This document shows positions 6,701-13,439 of a stretch of DNA of 15,835 nt, in pieces (the stretch's first letter is position 1; each line of letters begins with the position of its first letter). This DNA comes from Planctomycetaceae bacterium. Its GTDB lineage: Bacteria > Planctomycetota > Planctomycetia > Pirellulales > PALSA-1355. The position numbers and the translations under genes were made by a program. Below the pieces are notes generated by a model, which was given only the letters and a program-made list of their open reading frames with translations, was not told the DNA's origin and ran no database searches. The stretch lies in the NCBI GenBank assembly GCA_005773095.1, contig SXHT01000146.1, positions 1 through 15,835 of the forward strand, given 5' to 3'.

Positions 6701-9700
6701 CCGGGCGCTGGAACTGGCCGCGATCCGCCAGGTGGCAAGAACCGTCGCACGACGCTTCGGCCGCGATCCTTGCCGCCTTCGTGCTTTCGCTCCTGCCGCT
6801 CGTGGCAATGGCCGTCTACGTGGGCGGCGCGGCCACAATGCGGCATCCGCCGGCTGCGGATACGCAGTGGTGGTTTCTACCGATGGCTTGCGTATTCGTG
6901 GTTGCCGGAATTGTCGCGGTTGTCCTACGCGCGCTCGTGGGCTCCGGCAGTGCCACTCGGACAGTGGCTGGGCAGGCCGGCACATTGCTGCTCATCCTTG
7001 GCGTTACGCCACTTGTTGCCGTCACCTTGTTTGTCGTTGCTGCGGCGCTCAAGCAAAGTCCCATCCTGGGCCCCGATCCGAATTCCTGGTTCGCGCGGGC
7101 CGGGCTGGCGACGTCCTACGCTGTGCCCGTGCTGGTCACGGCGCTGACGTTGATTGGCTACGCCGTTCGCGAACGATCGTCGCGTTTCGCCCTGGCGGGC
7201 GGGCTGGTGCTCAACCTGGGTGTGATGGCCGCATATTTGCTTGCGGTCGCCAAGACGGGATTGAAATTCGACACCATCCTGTGGGTTCGTCTTGCGCAGT
7301 TAAACGCCATCACGTCGGCCGGCTATGCACTCGCATGGATCCTCGTTCCCAGGCTCCGCCTGGGACTGCCCTGGCCCCGAGCCTCTGCCTCGACGATTTG
7401 CGCGGCAGCGCCTCGCATGCAGCCCATTTCCAGGCAGAGCCCGGGAATGAGCGAGCTGCTCATCACGCAAGTCTGCATTCCGGTCTCGCTCAACTTGCTG
7501 GTGCTGGTGCCCACCTGGCTGGCGATTTTCTGGAACCCATCGCTCGCCTTGGAACTTGCGCCCATCGGCGACCTCGGGGGTTGGGGGGCGGCAGGGCTGG
7601 CTCTGGCGGCGGTGGTCGCCATTCGGGCTGGCTCGCGAACACAAATCACGGCGAGTGAGTGGTTCATCGTTTCGTGCGCGCTCGGCACCGTCGCGGCCGC
7701 GTTTCTCGGTAGCTCTGCCGGCACATCCTGGAGCGCCTTTCGCGCGCTGCTGGTGTTCCACATCATCCTCATGGCGGCGTTGGCCGCGGGTGCCTGGCTC
7801 GGTGAACATTGGCTGCGAACTCGCCTCCCTCTCCACCGGCGCAGGCACCCAGAGGGTACCTGGGGCCAGGGTGAGGGGGCTGGATTTTTGGAGCAGGAGC
7901 GCCCTCACCCCCAGTCCCTCTCCCTCGAAGCGAAGGAAAGGGGAGTCATTGCGCCGGCCTTGGTCTGGCGACGCCAGATAGGTCGCAGTGCCACCTTGGC
8001 TTCGCTACCCGCTGTGGCCCTTGCGCTGCGAGCGCTTCTTGACGATCCGCAAGCGCCGTGGTGGTCGTTGGCCGCGCTCGTCGCGGTGGCCGTTTTGACG
8101 AGTGCCTTCGGCTGCCTATTGCTGCGGCGTGGGTTGTTGCACTACGCGGCAACATGGATCGTGCTGGCAGCGCTCGGCTGGTGGTTGTATGAAGGCCCCA
8201 AGCTGGTCGGAATAGGGACGACGCGGTTTCTATTCGGTTTCGCTCAGATCTTCGTGATTTCGCTAGCGCTGCCGGCCCTCGTGTGGACGCTGCTTGAAAA
8301 CTGCTTTTTTCGTCCGGCGGGCGATCTCGCGACACGCACGCAACTGCCGCCGGTTCAGCGGTTGGCTGTGCGCGCGTCGCTTGCGGTCTTCGGGCTCCTG
8401 TTGGCGATCAGCTTATTCGCCGATCTCTCAGATGAATCCGCCGCGGTTTCCCTCATCGGTCAATGGCTGGCCCTCGCGGCAATCGCTGTGGGAGCGACAG
8501 CCTTGCTTTGGGACGTTCGCGCACGTGACGCCGTGGCGATGCTCTATGCGATGGGTTTACTCGCGGCGGGCACGCTGCTCGACTCGCTCGATCTTGACTC
8601 GCGCTGGATGTTGTGGCTGGGCACGATCACGCTTGCCGCCTACGCCCTGGCGACCAGCTTTCTTTGGAGTCGCCGCGTTGGCCTGCGCGAGCTCGGCGAT
8701 TTGCTGCACGTGCCCCGCACAGGCGACGAACCCTATGCCCATTTGCGCTGGCTCGTTGCCGTGAACTGTTCGCTGGCCGCGATCGTGGTGGCTCTGACGT
8801 TCGCGATCGAGCTGACCTACGCCGAAGCCTCGTTGCGATCGCTTGTATCCAAAACGGTGCTGGCCTGCGCGGTGGCGGTCGGGCTCTTGGCACGCGGCGA
8901 GCGTCGCACCAATTTGCAGTTCGCCGCGTTGGCTCTGGGTGCGGTCTGGGCGATTGCGCTGGCATGGTCGCCGCTTGATCCGGCCACGACAGGGGGCCTG
9001 CTCAATCGATCGGTTGCCGTTGCCGCCGCGCTCGGCGCGATCGTGGTGATTTATGGCGTCGGCTTCGGCAAACTTCTGCCGAGCGGCAGTGAGTGGCTCT
9101 CGGCGGCGCTGCGGATCGTGCCGGTGCTGATCGTCGCTGCCGGCGGCACGCTGCTATTTGTCTTGGGCACAGAAAGTGCGATGTTTGCCAGGCACGGCGA
9201 AGTGGTCATGGCATGGCCCGCGATCGTGCTCGTGGCATTGACGCTCGTCGGCCTGAGCGGCGCAGCGCTCGCCGCCGCATTACTGCCCGGCCGCGACCCG
9301 CTCGGGCTGAGCCAGCGCGGCCGTCAAATGTACGTGTATGCTGCCGAGATTTTGTTGGCGCTCTGCTTCGTCCACATACGATTGACGATGCCGTGGCTGT
9401 TCCACGGGTTCTTTGCCCAATATTGGCCGATCATCGTGATGCTGATCGCGTTTCTGGGGGCGGGCGTGGGCGAGTGGTTCCGCCGCCGCGGTCAGACGGT
9501 GCTCGGTGATCCGCTCGAGAAAACCGGCGCGATGCTGCCTCTGTTGCCCGTAATGGCATTCTGGATGCTGCCGACGACGCGGGTGGATTACTCGCTGTTG
9601 CTGTTGGCGGTCGGCCTGCTGTTTGCTGGCCTGTCGGTGGCTCGCAAATCATTTGGCTTCGGCGTCCTGGCAGCCATCTCGGCCAATGGCGGCTTGTGGT

Positions 9701-10185
9701 ACTTCCTCAACCGCATAGAAGGTTTCCGCCTGCTCGAGCATCCGCAGCTCTGGCTGATTCCGCCTGCCCTCTGCGTGCTGGTGGCCGCGCACATCAACCG
9801 CAAGCAGCTGACCGACGCACAGTTAACGACCATCCGTTATGCCTGTTCGATGATGGTGTACGTTTCGAGCACGGCCGACGTGTTCTTGAACGGCGTTGCC
9901 CAGAACCCATGGCTGCCCGTGGTGCTGGCCGCGATTTCTCTGGCAGGCATTTTTGCCGGAATTCTATTCCGCATCCGAGCGTTCCTCTTCCTGGGTGTCG
10001 TGTTCTTACTCCTAGCGCTGCTGACGATCATCTGGCACGCCGCCGTCGATCTCGACCAGACCTGGCTGTGGTACGCCAGCGGCATGCTGGTGGGAGCCTT
10101 GATCATCGTGGTGTTCGCCGTTTTCGAGAAAAAACGGGACCAGGTGCTGCGCGTCATCGACGAACTCAAGCAATGGCAATCGTGA
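3739..10185 (+). CDS. Giant multi-spanning membrane protein with N-terminal zinc ribbon (2148 aa)
   Basis: An uninterrupted 2148-residue frame starting at GTG 3739; the stop at 3709 leaves no earlier start and there is no Shine-Dalgarno site. Layout: a hydrophobic helix at residues 2-30; a zinc-ribbon-like CPRC-x8-CGVC motif (C47, C50, C59, C62); a short helical segment (about 78-112); a polar, proline-rich linker to about 200; then the motif EEKNIRWGELVGGLMIVGCS, after which hydrophobic segments continue to about residue 2125. The end FEKKRDQVLRVIDELKQW is charged and probably cytoplasmic. There are several dozen membrane segments; I did not count them exactly. I recognise no transporter, enzyme or polysaccharide-flippase motif; large DUF2339-like membrane proteins are a loose comparison only. 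Three repeat elements are read through in frame at residues 827-842, 1202-1238 and 1363-1403. Flanked by gaps of 161 and 151 bases, it appears to be transcribed alone. Confidence 0.85.
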   Translation: MWIFVALLTLLIFVTLVGHGIWVLLATIFGGEASSRRPAPKSSRKLCPRCESHLVAEKCGVCDWPAVLPREALRDSALRETLHILARFRDNKLIDGATFARVAGLLRAELIGQSQPKTAAQPATSTPQAVVSKDSTDVADDVPTLEVMAPAIPHPTLRAIPPALSPEERVRQYTTRQVRLAAEPSPPARHKPPRRQRTDLLAAFMEEKNIRWGELVGGLMIVGCSIALVISFWAKIAERPFLKFFVFNGVTAALFGLGLYSQRRWKLRTTSEALLITASLLVPLNFLAIAAFARDAAASGLLTIVGELISIALFAVLLSSAGKIVVPGGAWPLMTGTLAPSILMLLVRRFVGPESMSLAAELFGWTMVGAYAAIHAFAARNSHAGEDPSAESSVPSVFKLLGITTFATFLAMALLIDRMGDLSKAFQRFSPLVCAAGLTPLAVGLFVWQRWNFAFERSASPSEGATSAIPTSNPIAYRTAGLSIAVAGAMLLVAGVVMAWPEPLRLAATSAIAAATLIAVAFMMRLPQAHLAAMPCLVLGYLVVWHRLRGHLSWHATDPGETFGVLASGESGQAMVPMVLALAGIAWALRKIHQAADSRFLAWGAMGVAALSIAALTWFGFGVAGDPLQVAAFYGLYALAAYAAADRFKSPAALCAGAGLLFAAVAQAVAVNFASRYELALPWATVLLVDAGLMAVTATVLTRVGGSVRRDQFAPMLLAAVALVSIGAMTLLAAAVAFASPSAVLCPRFFALAAIWFLIAWTERSAFCFSAFKACLAVAVWFGVASRLEVRDWFRASVHPWLDPWTITAEGIALTLFCLGWFVVRGWSSALRRFEPPQGGTPASRVETALLRLVLVACTAVAVYAALPGVAQELSPRLAMPGATFATRVVPPIAEFEIAGIPHDHARGSFVWIWLALVVIALVVELAVRNASWNMLAVMLVASLACPLLASGWQVDVASASALRWLAAGFLLVTSSIIWYRHRLSAIAGRWNWPRSARWQEPSHDASAAILAAFVLSLLPLVAMAVYVGGAATMRHPPAADTQWWFLPMACVFVVAGIVAVVLRALVGSGSATRTVAGQAGTLLLILGVTPLVAVTLFVVAAALKQSPILGPDPNSWFARAGLATSYAVPVLVTALTLIGYAVRERSSRFALAGGLVLNLGVMAAYLLAVAKTGLKFDTILWVRLAQLNAITSAGYALAWILVPRLRLGLPWPRASASTICAAAPRMQPISRQSPGMSELLITQVCIPVSLNLLVLVPTWLAIFWNPSLALELAPIGDLGGWGAAGLALAAVVAIRAGSRTQITASEWFIVSCALGTVAAAFLGSSAGTSWSAFRALLVFHIILMAALAAGAWLGEHWLRTRLPLHRRRHPEGTWGQGEGAGFLEQERPHPQSLSLEAKERGVIAPALVWRRQIGRSATLASLPAVALALRALLDDPQAPWWSLAALVAVAVLTSAFGCLLLRRGLLHYAATWIVLAALGWWLYEGPKLVGIGTTRFLFGFAQIFVISLALPALVWTLLENCFFRPAGDLATRTQLPPVQRLAVRASLAVFGLLLAISLFADLSDESAAVSLIGQWLALAAIAVGATALLWDVRARDAVAMLYAMGLLAAGTLLDSLDLDSRWMLWLGTITLAAYALATSFLWSRRVGLRELGDLLHVPRTGDEPYAHLRWLVAVNCSLAAIVVALTFAIELTYAEASLRSLVSKTVLACAVAVGLLARGERRTNLQFAALALGAVWAIALAWSPLDPATTGGLLNRSVAVAAALGAIVVIYGVGFGKLLPSGSEWLSAALRIVPVLIVAAGGTLLFVLGTESAMFARHGEVVMAWPAIVLVALTLVGLSGAALAAALLPGRDPLGLSQRGRQMYVYAAEILLALCFVHIRLTMPWLFHGFFAQYWPIIVMLIAFLGAGVGEWFRRRGQTVLGDPLEKTGAMLPLLPVMAFWMLPTTRVDYSLLLLAVGLLFAGLSVARKSFGFGVLAAISANGGLWYFLNRIEGFRLLEHPQLWLIPPALCVLVAAHINRKQLTDAQLTTIRYACSMMVYVSSTADVFLNGVAQNPWLPVVLAAISLAGIFAGILFRIRAFLFLGVVFLLLALLTIIWHAAVDLDQTWLWYASGMLVGALIIVVFAVFEKKRDQVLRVIDELKQWQS
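6218..6263. repeat. 46-bp palindromic repeat inside the giant gene
   Basis: GGAGTTCCGCC at 6218-6228 is perfectly inverted at 6253-6263, and inside it GGCGG pairs with CCGCC. I recall very similar GGAGTTCCGCC palindromes as dispersed repeats in planctomycete genomes, but could not check. It is translated as part of residues 827-842, in a hydrophilic loop (ALRRFEPPQGGTPASR) between hydrophobic segments, and does not break the frame. Confidence 0.65.
7342..7451. repeat. 110-bp element with 24-bp terminal inverted repeats inside the giant gene
   Basis: The first and last 24 bases are inverted copies with four mismatches, both ends built on CTCRTTCCCRGGCTC. The core is rich in short palindromes. 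It carries no reading frame of its own and resembles a MITE-like or REP-like element; I recall CGTTCCCAGGCTCCGCC repeats from planctomycete genomes. It encodes residues 1202-1238 (VPRLRLGLPWPRASAS and on), an arginine-, proline- and serine-rich loop unlike the surrounding hydrophobic sequence. No target duplication was obvious by eye. Confidence 0.7.
7824..7945. repeat. About 120-bp GGGTGAGGG-type inverted repeat inside the giant gene
   Basis: GGGTGAGGG at 7869-7877 is perfectly inverted at 7902-7910 around a 24-base loop. The flanks carry CTCCCTCTCC-like and GGGGAG-like arms that pair imperfectly. The make-up, CCCTCTCC with CCCTCACCCCCAG, is that of a dispersed palindromic repeat I recall from planctomycetes. 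It is read in frame as residues 1363-1403 (PEGTWGQGEGAGFLEQE and neighbours), a polar insert between two hydrophobic segments. Borders are approximate. Confidence 0.6.
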
Positions 10186-10300
10186 CCACGAGTTCGATTG
10201 CCTACTGGCAGCTTTTCGGCCCTGTTGATCGAAAACGGCGAAATACGTCCCTCGGTCGAAATCATGACCGGCAAGCAAGGCGGAGGAGCAGAAGACCGTC

Positions 10301-10325
10301 TATTCGCACGGCCCGCAAGCGAATA
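10301..10325. promoter_or_regulatory. Inverted repeat, candidate operator of the GntR-type regulator
   Basis: TATTCGC (10301-10307) and GCGAATA (10319-10325) form a perfect 7-bp dyad with an 11-base spacer. It ends 11 bases before the ATG of the regulator gene, where a bound autorepressor would block transcription or translation. FadR-type operators are usually more compact, so the link to this regulator is inference. Confidence 0.4.
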
Positions 10326-10336
10326 TCATAGGGCCC

Positions 10337-11008
10337 ATGAAAATTGTCAAACGCCAGAAGCTGAACGAAGTCGTGGCCCTCCAGATCAAGCGCCACATCC
10401 TGGATCAAGGTCTGCGTCCGGGCGATCGCTTGCCGACCGAACAAGAGATGGCGGATCGCTTCGGTGTGAGCCGAATGAGCGTGCGCGAGGCGACGAAGGC
10501 GCTGGGGTTCTTGGGGATTATATGCGCCGCGCCGCGGCGCGGCCTGACGGTCGGCGAAGTCGACATGGGCCGAATTAGTGAGTACGTCGGTTTTCATTTG
10601 GCAATCAATGACTATCCGAAATTGGCATTGCTTGAGACGCGAATCGTGATCGAAGTTGGCGCGCTTCCGCACGTGATCAGGCAGATGGAAGCGGATCCGG
10701 CGATTTACACCCGGCTAAACGATCTCAACCAACGTCTTCGTGAATGCAAGAACTGCGAGGACCGAATCGAGCTTGACATCGCCTTTCATCGGGAGTTGCT
10801 TGAGGCCAGCGGACTCACGCCGCTGGTTGCGTTCAATGATCTGTTGCAGATCTTCTTTAATCGCTTTCGGCAAAGTCTGCTGGAGGCGGCGTGGGAAGAA
10901 GGCATTCAAAGCCATCAGAAATTGATCGACGCGCTTCGCGACGGCAAACTCGATACGGCGGCCAATCTGCTGCGACAGCAGTTGGGGTATCACAGAGCTA
11001 TGTTGTGA
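10337..11008 (+). CDS. GntR-family transcriptional regulator, FadR/FCD subfamily
   Basis: A 223-residue regulator. Residues 1-75 form the GntR winged helix-turn-helix, with LRPGDRLPTEQEMADRFGVS followed by RMSVREATKAL. Residues 85-220 form a helical FCD effector domain. In FCD proteins a metal ion, often with a carboxylic acid, is held by one aspartate and three histidines. Here D147 and H151 (in DIAFHRELLEASG) and H193 (in SHQKLIDAL) are seen. The last ligand position is Q215 by spacing, with H219 one helical turn later, so metal binding may be altered. The effector is unknown; the subfamily often senses sugar acids or other organic acids. No catabolic operon is adjacent: the giant membrane gene is upstream and the exported-protein operon downstream, both in the same direction. 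A dyad just upstream suggests autoregulation. Confidence 0.88.
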   Translation: MKIVKRQKLNEVVALQIKRHILDQGLRPGDRLPTEQEMADRFGVSRMSVREATKALGFLGIICAAPRRGLTVGEVDMGRISEYVGFHLAINDYPKLALLETRIVIEVGALPHVIRQMEADPAIYTRLNDLNQRLRECKNCEDRIELDIAFHRELLEASGLTPLVAFNDLLQIFFNRFRQSLLEAAWEEGIQSHQKLIDALRDGKLDTAANLLRQQLGYHRAML

Positions 11009-11058
11009 TGGAAGTCGCCACAAGGCGGGTCGGCGCGGCATTGTACGGCGCCCCAGGA

Positions 11059-11075
11059 CCGGTTAGACTAATCGG
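11059..11075. promoter_or_regulatory. 17-bp dyad in the gap before the PSCyt-like operon
   Basis: CCGGTTAGACTAATCGG is an inverted repeat about a central A, with seven of eight arm positions matching. It lies in the 200-base gap between the regulator gene and the next operon, and its size suits a GntR or other dimeric regulator. Nothing else in 11009-11208 stands out to me: I see no open frame of note, no RNA gene and no T-run terminator. Confidence 0.25.
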
Positions 11076-11208
11076 ATGAAGTGCCATGCCCTACTAAGCT
11101 CTCCGCGATGAAAGGCCGTTCGCCGCGGTTCGCGATTCGGGGGTCTTAGCGTGCCGCTGCCAGAAGCCTCTCGCGTTTCCTGCCTACCTGGAGTTGCGTC
11201 ATCGTGCC

Positions 11209-13428
11209 ATGCGATTGTTCCAGCGCACTTATTTTATGATCGCTGGTGGAGTTCTGCTGTTGTCGGACAGCATGACTTCTCATTCGACCGTCGCGGAGGA
11301 ACCAGTACCGGCGGCCGCGAGCGAGTGCTTGAGTTTTGAGTTGGACGTGATGCCGGTCCTCGCCGTTGCAGGCTGCAACCAGGGCGCATGTCACGGCAAG
11401 AGCCGTGGGCAAAACGGCTTTCAATTGTCGCTGCTGGGGTTCGATCCAGATTTTGATTATTGGGCGCTGGCCGTCGAGTCTCAGGGGCGTCGAGTCTCTC
11501 GGGCCGCCGTTGGGCAGAGTTTGCTGCTCGCCAAGGCGACGGCGCTTTTGCCGCATGGCGGGGGCCAACGATTTGCGCCCGACAGCAGGAATTACCAGAT
11601 CCTGGCTGAATGGATCTCGCAAGGCATGCCGCGCCGGCGGCCAGGCGAGCCCACGCTCGTGGGAATCGCAGTGGCTCCTCCTGAAACTCCCGTCGCCTCG
11701 GAGGCCATACAGCTCTCGGTAACGGCCAGCTATTCCGACGGTTCGACGCGCGACGTCAGCGAGATGTGCAATTATCTGTCGAGCGAACCGGCCGTGGCTG
11801 CCGTCTCCAACCTCGGCCTGATCCATCCGGGAAAGTTGCCCGGCGAAGCGAGCGTCATGATTCGGTACATGGGGAACATCAAAACCTGGAACGTCCTGAT
11901 ACCTCGACCGAACAAACCGCCGTCGGAAAGATACGCCGCGCTGCCGTGCTGGAATTTTATCGACGGCCTGATCTGGCAGAAGCTGGAGCAAGCGGGCGTG
12001 TTGCCGTCGGGACCCGCGGACGATGCCACCTTCTTGCGTCGAGCGCATCTGGACACTATCGGCCGGCTGCCAACGCCCGAGGAAGCGCGCGCCTTTCTGG
12101 CGGATTCCGCCCCCGATAAACGCACGCGCCTGGTCGATGGGCTTTTGCAACGGCCCGAGTACGGCAATCACTGGGCCAACAAGTGGGTCGATCTGCTGCG
12201 GCCGAATCCCTATCGCGTGGGGATTAAAGCCACCAGAAACTTTGATTCCTGGATACGCGAGGCCTTTGCGCAAAACAAGCCGTACGATCAATTCGTGCGC
12301 GAGCTGGTCACGGCGCAAGGCAGCACCTGGCGGAACGGCGCCGCCGTGTTGTATCGCGACCGACGCGAGCCGGACGAAGTCGCTGCGATGGTCAGCCAGG
12401 TGTTTCTCGGCGTTCGGCTGGATTGCGCCAAGTGCCATCACCATCCGTTTGAGGTCTGGGCCCAGGAGGACTTTTACGCGATGGCGGCGTACTTTGCTCG
12501 AGTGGACCACAAAGGGACCGGCGTGTCACCACCGATTTCCGGAGGAGAAGAGGTCATTTGTCTGGCGGATGAGGGCGAGGTCACACATCCGCTGACGCGC
12601 AAGCCGGTTGCGCCCAGGCCCTTGCTTGGCACCGCCGCAGTGGGTGTGGACCAGGATCCGCGCGAGGTGTTGGCCGCTTGGATGACGGCCGACGACAATC
12701 CCTTCTTCGCGAAGGTCGCCGTCAATCGGCTTTGGGCCGAGCTGATGGGGCGAGGATTGGTTGAGCCGGTCGACGATCTCCGGGCATCGAATCCGCCCAG
12801 CAACGGGCCGTTGCTGGAGGCTCTCGCGGCGGAGTTTCGCCGTTTGCGTTTTGATCAGAAAGCGATGATCCGCACCATCATGGGATCCTATGCATATGGC
12901 TTGTCAAGTTTGCCAAACGACACCAATCTCGCGGATACGCGGAATTATTCTCGGTATTATCGCACGCGTTTGCGCGCCGAAACTCTGTTGGACGCGATTA
13001 CCGATGTGACGGGCGTGGCAGAAAGTTTTTCCGCCTCTCCGCCCGGCTCTCGGGCCGTGGACCTTTGGACAACGCGTGCGGGATCGCTTTTTTTGGACAT
13101 GTTCGGTCGGCCCGATCCCAATCTCGATCCGCCCTGCGAGCGTTTGCCGGATTCGACGATCGTTCAGGCCTTGCACATGATGAATTCCGGGAACATTCAG
13201 CGCAAGATTCATGACGATGGTGGTGTCGCGGCCAGGCTGGCGGCGAGCGATAAGCCGCCGGCCGAGCTGATCGCCGAGTTGTATCTGGCAGTCTATTCTC
13301 GGCCGCCTGTCGAGGACGAGCTTGGTGCGCTGGTTCCCCTCCTGGGCGATTCGGCAACGCGCCGGCAAACGGTCGAAGACTTCATGTGGGCGCTCTTGAA
13401 CACCCCCGAGTTTACCTGCAAGAATTAA
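11209..13428 (+). CDS. Exported BIG2/DUF1549/DUF1553 protein with cytochrome-c-like motifs
   Basis: A 739-residue planctomycete-type protein. From the ATG at 11209, residues 1-30 form a signal peptide (MRLFQR, then a hydrophobic run). A short PSCyt1-like section follows with GCNQGACHG: C56, C61 and H62, that is CX4CH rather than CXXCH. A bacterial Ig-like group 2 (BIG2) domain spans about 154-230. DUF1549 runs from about 250 to 450 and contains a canonical CAKCHHHP heme-type motif (C406, C409, H410). DUF1553 runs from about 480 to 735, starting with REVLAAWM and NPFFAKVAVNRLW. The family is abundant in planctomycetes and always linked to DUF1501 genes; the biochemical function is not established, though c-type heme binding is plausible. 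A TTG at 11194 would add five residues. The stop overlaps the Shine-Dalgarno site of the next gene. Confidence 0.9.
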   Translation: MRLFQRTYFMIAGGVLLLSDSMTSHSTVAEEPVPAAASECLSFELDVMPVLAVAGCNQGACHGKSRGQNGFQLSLLGFDPDFDYWALAVESQGRRVSRAAVGQSLLLAKATALLPHGGGQRFAPDSRNYQILAEWISQGMPRRRPGEPTLVGIAVAPPETPVASEAIQLSVTASYSDGSTRDVSEMCNYLSSEPAVAAVSNLGLIHPGKLPGEASVMIRYMGNIKTWNVLIPRPNKPPSERYAALPCWNFIDGLIWQKLEQAGVLPSGPADDATFLRRAHLDTIGRLPTPEEARAFLADSAPDKRTRLVDGLLQRPEYGNHWANKWVDLLRPNPYRVGIKATRNFDSWIREAFAQNKPYDQFVRELVTAQGSTWRNGAAVLYRDRREPDEVAAMVSQVFLGVRLDCAKCHHHPFEVWAQEDFYAMAAYFARVDHKGTGVSPPISGGEEVICLADEGEVTHPLTRKPVAPRPLLGTAAVGVDQDPREVLAAWMTADDNPFFAKVAVNRLWAELMGRGLVEPVDDLRASNPPSNGPLLEALAAEFRRLRFDQKAMIRTIMGSYAYGLSSLPNDTNLADTRNYSRYYRTRLRAETLLDAITDVTGVAESFSASPPGSRAVDLWTTRAGSLFLDMFGRPDPNLDPPCERLPDSTIVQALHMMNSGNIQRKIHDDGGVAARLAASDKPPAELIAELYLAVYSRPPVEDELGALVPLLGDSATRRQTVEDFMWALLNTPEFTCKN

Positions 13429-13432
13429 GGAG
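13427..13432 (+). promoter_or_regulatory. Shine-Dalgarno site for the DUF1501 gene
   Basis: AAGGAG overlaps the TAA stop of the upstream gene and lies 7 bases before the ATG at 13440. It decides the start against an in-frame upstream codon at 13386 that would bury the twin-arginine signal 18 residues deeper. Confidence 0.85.
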
Positions 13433-13439
13433 CATTCCA

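Noticed and set aside
6477..7658. A 393-codon plus-strand frame inside the giant gene
   Set aside because: It is rich in Arg, Gly and Ala with no domain and lies in another frame of the strongly coding giant gene; long shadow frames are expected at this GC content.
11146..12510. A 454-codon minus-strand frame
   Set aside because: It is antisense to the BIG2/DUF1549/DUF1553 gene, whose domains are clear; its translation is Arg- and Gln-rich with no recognisable motif.
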